Shown here: piece by piece, positions 1-8,114 of the stretch
How positions within the stretch are numbered: the first letter of the stretch is position 1
Layout: every line of letters starts with the position of its first letter
Assembly (NCBI RefSeq): GCF_019216885.1
Contig: NZ_JAAQRC020000001.1
Span: 6,316,501 to 6,380,500, forward strand
Source: Methylobacterium sp. SyP6R
GTDB taxonomy: Bacteria; Pseudomonadota; Alphaproteobacteria; Rhizobiales; Beijerinckiaceae
Reading direction: 5' to 3'
DNA: 64,000 nt
Translations under genes and position numbers: made by a program
The notes under the pieces: generated by a model
Database searches by the model: none
Told to the model about the DNA's origin: nothing
What the model saw: the letters and a program-made list of their open reading frames with translations, nothing else

Positions 1-351
1 TGGAGCGTCGTCCTGCTCGACGACGCCGTGGGTCTGAGCCCGTCCGGCCTCAACCGCAGCGTGGCGGTCGTTGCGGTCGACGATCTGGCGGAGGTGCCGG
101 CCCGGGTGGCGCCCCACCGCGCCTATCTCCAGACCGCCGGAATCGCCGCCGCTCCCGCGCGGCTCATGGCGCTCGCCGACGACCTCGCCGGGGCCGGCGT
201 CACCCGGATCTCGGCCATCGGCCGCATGACGGCGCCGGAGGCCGGCTGGCACCATGACGGGCGCTTCAGCCTGCTCGACCTCGTGACGATGACGGAGATC
301 GAGGCCGGCGCCGAGGCCGCTGCGGAAGGCTTCGCGCCCTATGCCGATTGA
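1..351 (+). CDS. LuxC-family acyl-CoA reductase, C-terminal part only
   Basis: The reading frame is open from base 1, so the N-terminal part lies outside the window and only about 116 residues are visible. The tail carries the end signature of LuxC-type acyl-CoA reductases: a GVTRI stretch followed by GRM, then GWHHDGRFSLLDLV. Members of that family reduce fatty acyl-CoA or acyl-protein thioesters to aldehydes. Its last 11 bases overlap the ATG of the following ABC ATPase gene, so it is probably cotranscribed with the importer. The catalytic cysteine region is not in the window, so activity cannot be judged. Confidence 0.65.
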   Translation, partial: WSVVLLDDAVGLSPSGLNRSVAVVAVDDLAEVPARVAPHRAYLQTAGIAAAPARLMALADDLAGAGVTRISAIGRMTAPEAGWHHDGRFSLLDLVTMTEIEAGAEAAAEGFAPYAD

Positions 352-1117
352 CGCCCATCTCGCCCTCGACGGAATCCGCTACCGCTTTCCCGGCGATGAT
401 GCCGAGACCGTGGCGGGCGTCGATTGGGCGATCCCCCGCGGGGCGATCCACTGCCTGCTCGGCCGCAGCGGCTGCGGCAAGACCACCCTGCTCAAGCTCG
501 CCGCCGGGCTGATCGCGCCGGATTCGGGCCTCGTCCGGGTCGGCGGGGAGCCGGTGCGCGGGCCGGCGCCGGGCGTCGGCTTCGTGTTCCAGGCCCCGAC
601 CCTGCTCGCCTGGCTGTCCGCCCTCGACAACGTGCTCCTGCCGGTCTCGCTCGAGCGCCGGCCGCAAGCCGCGGATCGCGAGGCGGCCCGCGACCTCCTT
701 GGCACGATGGGCCTCGGGGATCTTGCCGGGCGCCGGCCCGGTTCCCTGTCGGGCGGGCAGCAGAGCCGGGTGGCGCTCGCCCGCGCGCTGGTGACTGAGC
801 CGGGCCTGCTCCTCCTCGACGAGCCCTTCGCGGCGCTGGACGCGCTCACCCGCGAGGAGTTGCAGGACGACCTCCTGCGCCTCTGCGCGTCCCGCGGCAC
901 CGCAGCTCTGTTCGTCACCCACGACATCGGTGAAGCCGTCTACCTCGGCGACCGGGTCGGCGTGATGGCGGCCGGACGCCTCGTCCACGAGGATGCGGTC
1001 CCGCTGCCCCGCCCCCGGCCGCCCGGCATCCGCTACGATCCCGCATTCGGGACGGTCTGCCGGTCGCTCCGCGCGGTCATGGATGGCCCCACCCCGGTAA
1101 TCGGGCGGGCGGCGTGA
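341..1117 (+). CDS. ABC importer ATP-binding protein (nitrate/sulfonate/taurine type)
   Basis: A 258-residue ATPase that would power the importer made with the next two genes. The Walker A motif is GRSGCGKTTLL near residue 41, the signature is LSGGQQSRVALARAL near residue 137, and the Walker B and D-loop are LLLLDEPFAALD near residue 155, followed by the switch histidine in FVTHD. Length and motifs fit the SsuB/TauB/NrtD family. The ATG overlaps the end of the acyl-CoA reductase gene by 11 bases, and its stop overlaps the GTG of the permease gene. The substrate cannot be read from the sequence. With a LuxC-like and an SDR gene in the same operon, a small organic acid or sulfonate is possible but unproven. 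Confidence 0.9.
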   Translation: MPIDAHLALDGIRYRFPGDDAETVAGVDWAIPRGAIHCLLGRSGCGKTTLLKLAAGLIAPDSGLVRVGGEPVRGPAPGVGFVFQAPTLLAWLSALDNVLLPVSLERRPQAADREAARDLLGTMGLGDLAGRRPGSLSGGQQSRVALARALVTEPGLLLLDEPFAALDALTREELQDDLLRLCASRGTAALFVTHDIGEAVYLGDRVGVMAAGRLVHEDAVPLPRPRPPGIRYDPAFGTVCRSLRAVMDGPTPVIGRAA

Positions 1118-1863
1118 GGACGCGGCTCGCCTCCGCCCTGCTGCTGGCGGCCCTGCTGACCGCCTGGGAGGCGTGGTGCCGCTCCGGCCGCGTCTCGCCC
1201 CTCGTCCTGCCGGCGCCCTCCTCCGTCGCCGAGACCCTGTGGGGCGAGATCGCCTCCGGCCGGCTCTGGCCGCATCTGCGCGTGACCATGACGGAGATGG
1301 GCTTAGGCCTCCTCGCCGGCACGATTCTCGGCCTTGGCGCCGGCATCCTGCTGTCGGAATGGCCGAGCCTGCACCGGGTGCTGCGCCCCTACGTGCTGGC
1401 GAGCCAGCTGGTGCCGAAACTGGCGCTCGGCCCCCTGCTGATCCTGTGGTTCGGCTTCGGCCTGACGCCGACCGTGGTGATCACCGCGCTGATCTGCTTC
1501 TTCCCGCTCTTCGAAAACACCCTCACGGGCCTCGCCCAGGTCGAGCCGGGCCAGCGCGAGCTGTTCCGGATGCTCGGCGCGAGCCGCGCCCGGACCCTCC
1601 TGCGCCTGAAGCTACCCGCCGCTCTGCCGGTGATTTTGGCGGGGTTCCGCGTCGCCATCGTGCTGGCGCTCGTCGGCGCGGTGGTGGGCGAGTTCGTCGG
1701 CGGGCGCCAGGGCCTCGGCGCCTCGATCATCGCCGCCCAGAGCGTGATGGATTCGAGCCTGATCCTGGCCCTGTTCGTGGTCATCACCGCCCTCGGCATG
1801 ATCGTCTATGAGGCCGCCCGGGGGGTTGAGTCCCTGATTCTGCGCCGTTACGCGAGAGACTGA
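1114..1863 (+). CDS. ABC importer permease (SsuC/TauC-like)
   Basis: A 249-residue inner-membrane protein with an N-terminal anchor helix and about five further hydrophobic segments. The EAA loop characteristic of BPD-type permeases is seen around residues 145-175 (ELFRMLGASRARTLLRLKLP). It starts at GTG inside a GTGA overlap with the ATPase stop codon, so the two are translationally coupled. It ends six bases before the start of the binding-protein gene. Family knowledge assigns it as the membrane channel of a nitrate/sulfonate/taurine-type importer, probably working as a homodimer. Confidence 0.9.
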   Translation: MRTRLASALLLAALLTAWEAWCRSGRVSPLVLPAPSSVAETLWGEIASGRLWPHLRVTMTEMGLGLLAGTILGLGAGILLSEWPSLHRVLRPYVLASQLVPKLALGPLLILWFGFGLTPTVVITALICFFPLFENTLTGLAQVEPGQRELFRMLGASRARTLLRLKLPAALPVILAGFRVAIVLALVGAVVGEFVGGRQGLGASIIAAQSVMDSSLILALFVVITALGMIVYEAARGVESLILRRYARD

Positions 1864-1869
1864 CCATTC

Positions 1870-2859
1870 ATGCCCGCCTTACGCCTGCTCCTCGTCCTCG
1901 CCCTCGCCTGGCTCGGCTCCCCGGCCCTGGCACAGACCCTGGATAAAGTCACCGTCGCCGGCTGGAGCCAGCCGATCAGCGAGATCACCAACCTTTTGGC
2001 CGAGCCCGATCACGGCCTGTTCAAGGCCCGGGGCATCGCCCTCGATTACGTGCCGGGCAATGGCGGCGGCTCGGCGATCCAGGCTTTGCTCTCGGGACAG
2101 GCGGACGTCGCCTTCACCGACCCGGCCTCGTTCTACCTCGCCCTCGACAAGGGGGCGGATCTGGTGGCGATCTATAACATCTATCCGCAGAACGTCTTCA
2201 ACGTCGTGGCGCCGAAAGCCCGCGGCATCCGTTCGATCGCCGATCTCAAGGGCAAGCGCGTCGGCGTCTACAGCCTGGCGAGCGGAACCCGCCAGCACCT
2301 GCTCCTGCTGCTCGCCGCCGCCGGGCTGAAGGAGAGCGACGTGACGGTGGAGGTCACGGGGCTGCTCAACTTCGCCCCCCTGATCCAGGGCCAGGTCGAT
2401 GCGACGGCGGCCACCGATACCGGGCTCTTGGTCGGCCGCGCCAAGGGCCTCGGCGACGTGGACGTCATCGCGGTGCGCGACCACCTCAACCTGCCGAGCG
2501 ACATCTTCGTGGTGACGCGGAAGGACTATGAGGCGAAGAAGCCGCTGCTGAAGCGCTTCCTCGCCGCCTACCGCGACTCCGCCGCCTGGATGATCGCCAA
2601 GCCCGACGAGGCGGCGCACCTCGCCGTCACCCGGGCGATCAACGGCCGCGACGAGGCGATCAACCGCGAGGTGATCGCCTTGCGCAACCTGTCGAGCGTG
2701 TCGCCGACCACCGAGCGCGAGGGCTTGGGCCATTTCGACTTGCCCGTCCTGCAGCAGGGCGCCGACCAGTTCCGCAAGCTCGGCCTCATCACCCGCTCCC
2801 TCGACATGGGCCAAGTGGTGAAGAGCGACCTGATCCCGGGCAAGGAGGGCGCGCGATGA
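1870..2859 (+). CDS. ABC importer substrate-binding protein (NMT1/SsuA-like)
   Basis: A 329-residue periplasmic protein. Residues 1-21 form a signal peptide ending in SPALAQ. The mature part has the two-lobe NMT1/THI5-like layout: an early lobe I segment with GGGSAIQALLSGQADVAF, then DLKGKRVGVYS and a later QVDATAATDTG segment. It is the third gene of the importer and lies six bases after the permease. The final ATGA overlaps the SDR gene. The family binds aliphatic sulfonates, nitrate, pyrimidine precursors and other small molecules, so the ligand is unknown. Confidence 0.88.
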   Translation: MPALRLLLVLALAWLGSPALAQTLDKVTVAGWSQPISEITNLLAEPDHGLFKARGIALDYVPGNGGGSAIQALLSGQADVAFTDPASFYLALDKGADLVAIYNIYPQNVFNVVAPKARGIRSIADLKGKRVGVYSLASGTRQHLLLLLAAAGLKESDVTVEVTGLLNFAPLIQGQVDATAATDTGLLVGRAKGLGDVDVIAVRDHLNLPSDIFVVTRKDYEAKKPLLKRFLAAYRDSAAWMIAKPDEAAHLAVTRAINGRDEAINREVIALRNLSSVSPTTEREGLGHFDLPVLQQGADQFRKLGLITRSLDMGQVVKSDLIPGKEGAR

Positions 2860-3623
2860 GGTTTGGCGACCGCGCCATCCTGGTCACGGGAGGAAGCCGC
2901 GGCATCGGCGCGGCCATCGCCACCGCCTTCGCGAGGGAAGGCGGGCTCGTCATCGTCAATTACCGCGAGAACCACGCCGCCGCCGAGGCGGTGGCCGACC
3001 AATGCCGGGCGCTTGGCGGCCAAGCCCTGACCGTCGCCGCCGACGTGACCGACGCGGACGCCGTGGCGGGGCTGGCCTCGCGGATCACCGAGGAGGTCGG
3101 CCGCCTCGACGCGATCGTCAACAACGCCTTCGCGCCCTACCGCTTCGATCCCGACCGCCGCCCGCGCTTCCGCGACGTGCCGTGGGAATCCTACCAGCGC
3201 CAGTTCGACGGCGCGGTGCGGGCGGCCTACAATGTCGTCCAGGCGCTGCTGCCGCTGATGACCCGGCGCAGCGGCGGGGCCATCGTCAACCTGGCGAGCG
3301 ACCTCGTGGCGCGCCCGAGCATCCCCTACCACGACTACACCACCGCCAAGGCGGCCTTGATCGGCTTCAGCCGCACCCTCGCGGCCGAGCTGGGGCCGGT
3401 CGGCGTGCGGGTCAATTGCGTGGCGCCGGGGCTGGTCACCGGCACCGATGCGAGCCGGGACACGCCCGAGGAGGTGCGCGAGGCTCTGATTGCCCAGACC
3501 CCCTTGCGCCGCCTCGCGACGCCGGAGGACGTGGCCGGGCCGGTGCTGTTTCTCGCCGGCGAGGAGAGCCGGTTCGTGACCGGGCAGGTGCTGACCGTGG
3601 ATGGGGGGTTGGTGATGGGGTGA
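2856..3623 (+). CDS. SDR-family oxidoreductase (FabG-like)
   Basis: A 255-residue classical short-chain dehydrogenase. It has the TGGSRGIGAAIA cofactor motif at residues 11-22, NNAF in place of NNAG, the catalytic Ser in VNLASD, and YxxxK in YHDYTTAKAAL. The C-terminal VTGQVLTVDGG is typical of 3-oxoacyl-ACP reductase-like enzymes. It is coupled by an ATGA overlap to the binding-protein gene and is the last gene of the importer operon. It may oxidise or reduce the imported compound or a product of the LuxC-like enzyme; that link is inferred only from position. The NNAF change is minor and does not argue against function. Confidence 0.85.
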   Translation: MRFGDRAILVTGGSRGIGAAIATAFAREGGLVIVNYRENHAAAEAVADQCRALGGQALTVAADVTDADAVAGLASRITEEVGRLDAIVNNAFAPYRFDPDRRPRFRDVPWESYQRQFDGAVRAAYNVVQALLPLMTRRSGGAIVNLASDLVARPSIPYHDYTTAKAALIGFSRTLAAELGPVGVRVNCVAPGLVTGTDASRDTPEEVREALIAQTPLRRLATPEDVAGPVLFLAGEESRFVTGQVLTVDGGLVMG

Positions 3624-3695
3624 GGGATGGTGCGGCAGTCGGCATATTCTACGACAGAACGGCTCGTCCGCGGCTCCGGCCCATCCCATCCTGGA

Positions 3696-3823
3696 CCTCA
3701 TCCTGAGGTGTTAGTCGATCAAGGATCGACTGACCTCGAAGGAGGGCTCCAGATACCACGCGATCCCTGGAGCCCTCCTTCGAGGTTAGTCCATCTCCGA
3801 TGGACTAACACCTCAGGATGAGG
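3696..3823. repeat. Nested palindromic element with cloverleaf shape
   Basis: The outer arms, 3696-3716 and 3803-3823, are perfect 21-bp inverted repeats. Inside lie a perfect 19-bp pair (3734-3752 with 3767-3785) and two small hairpins, GTCGATC-AAG-GATCGAC at 3714-3730 and GTCCATC-TCC-GATGGAC at 3789-3805. The result is a four-stem cloverleaf between two convergent genes. The outer CCTCATCCTGAGG motif resembles dispersed elements known in Methylobacterium and Bradyrhizobium genomes. A REP- or MITE-like mobile element is the best call; it could also act as a bidirectional terminator. Confidence 0.8.
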
Positions 3824-3862
3824 TTGTGGCTTGGATAGAACCATCATCCGAAATTCCTTGCC

Positions 3863-4771
3863 TCACACCCCGAACCGCAACCCCTCCCGTTCGTAATCCT
3901 CCTTCACGCATTGCAAGATCAGCCCGATCTCCGGCGACGGATCGTTCTTGCGGTAGCTCATGATGACCGGGATCAGCGCCCGGTCCTCGTCGAGCGGCCG
4001 GTAGGCGACGCCGTCGCGGCGCAGGCGCTCGATCGAGGCGGGCACCACGCAGACCCCGGCCTCCGCCGCGACGAGGCCGAGCGCGGTCTGGAGCTCGCGC
4101 ACCTCGTGGATCACCGGCGGGCGCACCCCGTGCTCGCGAAACAGCGCCAGGATGCGGTCGGCGTTGTTGGGCCGCGCGCTCTTCGGGTAGAGGATCAGGG
4201 CCGTCTCGGCGAGGTCGTGGAGCTTCAGCGGCCCGGGTGATCGCTCGGCATCCCAGGCCATCGGCACGGCGACGATCAGCTTTTCGTTGCGCAACAGCAC
4301 CCGCTCGATCGCCGGGTCCTCGATCTCGACCCGGCCGAAGCCGACATCGATCCGGCCCTCCTTCAGCGCCGCGATCTGCTCCAGCGTCAGCAATTCGAGG
4401 AGCGTCATGTCGACGTCTGGGCGCTTCGTCCGGTAGCCGCGCAGGATCTCCGGCAATCGCCCGTAGAGCGTCGAGGCGACGAAGCCGATGCGAAAGCTGT
4501 TGCGCTCGGCGACGCGCAGGCGCCGGCCGGTCTCGCGCAGGTCGTCGACCCGCTCCAGGATCTGGAGCGCCTGCTCGTAGATCACCCGGCCCGGCTCGGT
4601 CAGCCGCACCGGACGCGAGCCGCGCTCGATCAGTTCGAGGCCGAACTCCTCCTCGAACTGCTGCACCTGCTTGCTCAGCGCCGGCTGGGCGACGTGCATC
4701 GCCTCCGCCGCGCGGGTGAAGCTCTGCGCGCGGGCGACAGCCACGAAGTAGCGCAGGTGGCGCAGCTCCAA
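3863..4771 (-). CDS. LysR-family regulator of the ben/cat cluster (BenM/CatR-like)
   Basis: A transcription factor of about 302 residues. The N-terminal winged helix-turn-helix begins ELRHLRYFVAVARAQSFTRA and continues AAEAMHVAQPALSKQVQQFE, which is typical of the CatM/BenM/CatR branch. The C-terminal part is the inducer-binding domain, where cis,cis-muconate or benzoate would bind in that branch. I place the start at the TTG at 4771 because GGGGAGG lies six bases upstream and the protein then opens MELRHLRYF as in relatives. A TTG five codons further upstream is also open. The gene is divergent from benA and should control the cluster, with an operator candidate at 4788-4804. Confidence 0.88.
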   Translation of the reverse strand: MELRHLRYFVAVARAQSFTRAAEAMHVAQPALSKQVQQFEEEFGLELIERGSRPVRLTEPGRVIYEQALQILERVDDLRETGRRLRVAERNSFRIGFVASTLYGRLPEILRGYRTKRPDVDMTLLELLTLEQIAALKEGRIDVGFGRVEIEDPAIERVLLRNEKLIVAVPMAWDAERSPGPLKLHDLAETALILYPKSARPNNADRILALFREHGVRPPVIHEVRELQTALGLVAAEAGVCVVPASIERLRRDGVAYRPLDEDRALIPVIMSYRKNDPSPEIGLILQCVKEDYEREGLRFGV

Positions 4772-4787
4772 CTCATTCCTCCCCAAT

Positions 4788-4804
4788 CATTCCTGCCAGG
4801 AATG
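4788..4804. promoter_or_regulatory. Candidate LysR-type operator
   Basis: CATTCCT-GCC-AGGAATG is a perfect 7+7 dyad. It contains the T-N11-A arrangement (T at 4790, A at 4802) expected for a LysR recognition site. It sits 17 bases upstream of the regulator start, in the gap shared with benA. A weaker second dyad, GTTC-CTTA-GAAC at 4842-4853, lies on the benA side and could be an activation half-site. Binding is inferred. Confidence 0.55.
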
Positions 4805-5019
4805 GTTTTGTTCCCAATCGGTCTTGGACCTCTCTATGCCGGTTCCTTAGAACTTAAAAAAGAGGAAACGCTCAGGGCGCGAGCGGGGCTCGGGACGACA
4901 AGTCCCCCCGAGACCACGCCACCCTGCGCAGGACGAGAGCCCGATCCGGCCCGCACGGCGCGTGGACCGGCAACGATCCGTCTCGTCCCGAGAACAGCCG
5001 GCGCGGCAGGGAGACGAAC

Positions 5020-6348
5020 ATGCTGGACGATCTGCATCAGGTGGTCGAGGGCGCGGTCGAGGAGAACCCGGAGACCGGCGTGTACCGGTGCCGGCGCGAC
5101 ATCTTCACCGATCCCGACATCTTCGAGCTGGAGATGCAGCACATCTTCGAGGGCAACTGGATCTACCTGGCCCACGAGAGCCAGATCCCGAACCCGAACG
5201 ACTACTTCACCACCTTCATGGGCCGCCAGCCGGTGGTCATCACCCGCAGCCGCAAGGGCGAGTTGCAGGCCTTCGTCAATGCCTGCAGCCATCGCGGCGC
5301 GATGGTGTGCCGGCACAAGCGCGGCAACAAGGCGACCTTCACCTGCCCGTTCCACGGCTGGACCTTCAGCAACGGCGGCAAGCTCCTGAAGGTCAAAGAC
5401 CCGGACGGCGCCGGCTACCCCGAGAGCTTCAACCGCGACGGCTCGCACGACCTGACCAAGGTGGCCCGGTTCGAGAACTACCGCGGCTTCCTGTTCGGCA
5501 GCCTCAACCCCGACGTGAAGCCGCTGACCGAGCATCTCGGGCAAGCCACCCGGATCATCGACATGATCGTCGACCAGTCGCCGGATGGGCTGGAGGTCCT
5601 GCGCGGCTCCTCGACCTACGTCTTCGACGGCAACTGGAAGCTCCAGACCGAGAACGGCGCCGACGGCTACCACGTCAGCGCGACGCACTGGAACTACGCC
5701 GCCACCACCAGCCGGCGCAAGGAATCGCACGTCGTCGACAAGACCCGCGCCATGGATGCGGGCGGCTGGGCCAAGCAAGGCGGCGGCTTCTACTCGTTCG
5801 AGCACGGCCACCTGCTGCTCTGGACCACCTGGGCGAACCCCGAGGACCGGCCGAACTGGGACCGCCGCGGCGAACTGGCCGAGCAGCACGGGCAGGCGAT
5901 GGCCGACTGGATGATCAACCGCTCGCGCAACCTCTGCCTCTACCCGAACGTCTACTTGATGGATCAGTTCTCGTCGCAGATCCGCACCTACCGGCCGATC
6001 GCCGTCGATAAGACCGAGGTGACGATCTACTGCATCGCCCCCAAGGGCGAGGCGCCCGACGCGCGGGCCCGGCGCATTCGCCAGTACGAGGACTTCTTCA
6101 ACGCCAGCGGCATGGCGACCCCGGACGACCTCGAAGAATTCCGCGCCTGCCAGATCGGCTATCGCGGCCGCGCGGCGCAGTGGAACGACCTCTGCCGCGG
6201 CGCCCGGCACTGGATCGAGGGCGCGGACGAAGGCGCGCGGGCGATCGGGCTGACGCCGCTGCTCAGTGGCGCCAAGACCGAGGACGAGGGCCTGTTCGCG
6301 ATCCAGCACCGCTACTGGATGGACACGATGCGGCGGCATCTACCGTAA
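5020..6348 (+). CDS. benA: Benzoate 1,2-dioxygenase large (alpha) subunit
   Basis: A 442-residue Rieske non-haem iron oxygenase subunit that dihydroxylates benzoate to its cis-diol with subunits BenB and BenC. The Rieske cluster ligands are seen in [11 protein letters not shown] and TCPFHGW (about residues 89-116), and the mononuclear iron region is [16 protein letters not shown] (about residues 212-227). The protein resembles BenA along its whole length, for example [16 protein letters not shown] and the [18 protein letters not shown] stretch. AntA (anthranilate) is the nearest alternative, but the clustering with benD and the transporter favours benzoate. GGGAGA lies a few bases before the ATG. 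The usually tight benA-benB junction is opened here by a 250-bp gap. Confidence 0.93.
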   Translation: MLDDLHQVVEGAVEENPETGVYRCRRDIFTDPDIFELEMQHIFEGNWIYLAHESQIPNPNDYFTTFMGRQPVVITRSRKGELQAFVNACSHRGAMVCRHKRGNKATFTCPFHGWTFSNGGKLLKVKDPDGAGYPESFNRDGSHDLTKVARFENYRGFLFGSLNPDVKPLTEHLGQATRIIDMIVDQSPDGLEVLRGSSTYVFDGNWKLQTENGADGYHVSATHWNYAATTSRRKESHVVDKTRAMDAGGWAKQGGGFYSFEHGHLLLWTTWANPEDRPNWDRRGELAEQHGQAMADWMINRSRNLCLYPNVYLMDQFSSQIRTYRPIAVDKTEVTIYCIAPKGEAPDARARRIRQYEDFFNASGMATPDDLEEFRACQIGYRGRAAQWNDLCRGARHWIEGADEGARAIGLTPLLSGAKTEDEGLFAIQHRYWMDTMRRHLP

Positions 6349-6408
6349 GCGCGCGGCCTCTCCCCTCCCCAGGCGATCCCGGGCTTGCCCGGTATCGCTG
6401 CAAGTTGC

Positions 6409-6505
6409 GGGGAGGGGGCGGGGGGTGGGGGTGGTGCCAGAAAAGCCTCGCGCTCTACGCGGCACCACCCCCACCCCTAGCCCCTCCCCACAAGGGGGAG
6501 GGGAA
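6409..6505. repeat. Palindromic repeat between benA and benB
   Basis: A long G/C-skewed inverted repeat. The left arm at 6409-6438 (G-rich) pairs with the right arm at 6461-6489 (C-rich) around a 22-base loop. The 45 bases at 6461-6505 recur with a single difference at 58683-58727, so this is a dispersed family. It fills most of the benA-benB gap and could lower transcription or stabilise the upstream mRNA end. There is no T-run, so it is not a classical terminator. Confidence 0.75.
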
Positions 6506-6598
6506 GGCGCCATAGCTGCAGACATCAGTTCAGAACATCCGCGGCGCCGCCCCCACCCAGGGCCTGAGCGCCCCCGCACGCCCATACGGAGCCCCCCG

Positions 6599-7090
6599 AT
6601 GCCCCTCACCCTGGAGCAGGTGCAGCAATTCCTCTACCGCGAGGCCCGCTTCCTCGACGATCGCGACTTCGACGCCTGGCTGGCGCTCTACGCCCCCGAC
6701 GTCGAGTTCTGGATGCCGTCCTGGGACGACGACGACCAGCTCGTCACCGATCCGCAGACCGATGTCTCGCTGATCTACTACGACAGCCGCAGCGGCCTGG
6801 AAGACCGCGTGTTCCGCATCCGCACCGAGCGGTCGAGCGCCACCAGCCTGCCGGAGCCGCGCACCTCGCACAACATCTCGAACGTCGAGATCCTGGAGCA
6901 GGACGAGACCAGCATCAAGCTCCGCTTCAACTGGCTCACCTTCAACTACCGCTACAAGACCGTCGATACCCATTTCGGCACGTCGTTCTACACCCTCGAC
7001 ACCAGCGGCGAGACCCCGCTGATCAAGACCAAGAAGGTGATCCTCAAGAACGACTACATCCACCACGTCATCGACGTCTATCACATCTAG
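6599..7090 (+). CDS. benB: Benzoate 1,2-dioxygenase small (beta) subunit
   Basis: A 163-residue protein of the ring-hydroxylating dioxygenase beta family (NTF2-like fold), the structural partner of BenA. Recognisable stretches are FLYREARFLDDRDFDAWL near the start and VILKNDYIHHVIDVYHI at the end. The reading frame is open much further upstream, but the translation there comes from the repeat and is not protein-like. The ATG at 6599 gives the family's usual length. No strong Shine-Dalgarno sequence precedes it (GGAGCCCCCCG), unlike benC, which may mean lower or coupled translation after the repeat insertion. benC follows after ten bases. Confidence 0.92.
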   Translation: MPLTLEQVQQFLYREARFLDDRDFDAWLALYAPDVEFWMPSWDDDDQLVTDPQTDVSLIYYDSRSGLEDRVFRIRTERSSATSLPEPRTSHNISNVEILEQDETSIKLRFNWLTFNYRYKTVDTHFGTSFYTLDTSGETPLIKTKKVILKNDYIHHVIDVYHI

Positions 7091-7100
7091 GGAGGGCGCC

Positions 7101-8114
7101 GTGAACACTGTTGCGCTCAATTTCGAGGACGGCGTCACCCGCTTCATCGCCTGCCGCCCGGGCGAGACCGTGGCCGACGCTTCCTACCGCCTCGGCATCA
7201 ACATCCCGCTCGACTGCCGGGACGGCGCCTGCGGCACCTGCCGGGTCCATTGCGAATCCGGCCGGTTCGATCCGGGCAGCTACATCGAGGATGCGCTCTC
7301 CGACGAGGAGGCGGCGCAGGGCTACGGCCTCGCCTGCCAGATGCGGCCGCGGACCGACCTGGTTCTGGCGGTGGCCGCCTCCTCGGAGGTCTGCAAGACC
7401 AAGGCCGCCGCCCTCAAGGGCCGGGTTTCGGCGGTTCGGCGCCTGTCCGACACCACATTCGGGCTCTCTGTCGAAACCGGGGAGCCCGTCGGCTTCCTGC
7501 CGGGGCAGTACGTCAATATCGCGGTGCCGGGCAGCGGCCAGGCCCGCTCCTACTCGTTCAGCTCGGTCCCGGGCAGCAGCACCGCCGAGTTCCTGATCCG
7601 CAACATCCCGGGCGGGCTGATGAGCACGTTCCTGGCCGAGCAGGCCCGGGAAGGCGCCGCTCTCGACCTGGCCGGCCCCTCGGGCAGCTTCTACCTCCGC
7701 GAGATCCGCCGCCCGGTGCTGATGCTCGCCGGCGGCACCGGCCTCGCCCCGTTCCTGTCGATGCTCGGCAAGGTGGCGGAGACCGGTACCGACCAGCCGA
7801 TCCACCTCGTCTACGGCGTCACCCACGATGCCGACCTCGTCGAGACCGGGGCGCTGGAAGAGGCCGCGGCCAAGATCCCGGGCTTCAGCTTCGAGACCTG
7901 CGTCGCCTCCCCCGACAGCCGGCATGCGAAGCGGGGCTACGTCACCGAGCATCTGGCCGATGCGCATCTGCATGGCGGCGCGATCGACACCTATCTCTGC
8001 GGCCCGCCCGCGATGGTCGACGCGGTCCGCAAGACCTTCGCCGAGCGTGGCCTGACCCCGGCGAGCTTCCACTACGAGAAATTCGCCGCGAGCGGTGTCG
8101 GGGGTGGGGCATGA
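7101..8114 (+). CDS. benC: Benzoate 1,2-dioxygenase electron-transfer component
   Basis: A 337-residue NADH-dependent reductase that feeds electrons to BenAB. The N-terminal plant-type [2Fe-2S] ferredoxin domain has its ligands in CRDGACGTC with a later LACQM. A FAD-binding beta-barrel follows, with RSYSFSS, and then an NAD domain with GGTGLAPFLSML and CGPPAMVDAV. It starts at GTG with GGGAGG upstream. Its stop overlaps the benD ATG (ATGA), giving translational coupling. The domain order, ferredoxin before reductase, is that of BenC, AntC and XylZ. Confidence 0.93.
   Translation: MNTVALNFEDGVTRFIACRPGETVADASYRLGINIPLDCRDGACGTCRVHCESGRFDPGSYIEDALSDEEAAQGYGLACQMRPRTDLVLAVAASSEVCKTKAAALKGRVSAVRRLSDTTFGLSVETGEPVGFLPGQYVNIAVPGSGQARSYSFSSVPGSSTAEFLIRNIPGGLMSTFLAEQAREGAALDLAGPSGSFYLREIRRPVLMLAGGTGLAPFLSMLGKVAETGTDQPIHLVYGVTHDADLVETGALEEAAAKIPGFSFETCVASPDSRHAKRGYVTEHLADAHLHGGAIDTYLCGPPAMVDAVRKTFAERGLTPASFHYEKFAASGVGGGA

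Noticed and set aside
4834..6339. Long minus-strand frame opposite benA
   Set aside because: benA is unmistakable; the antisense frame is low-complexity.
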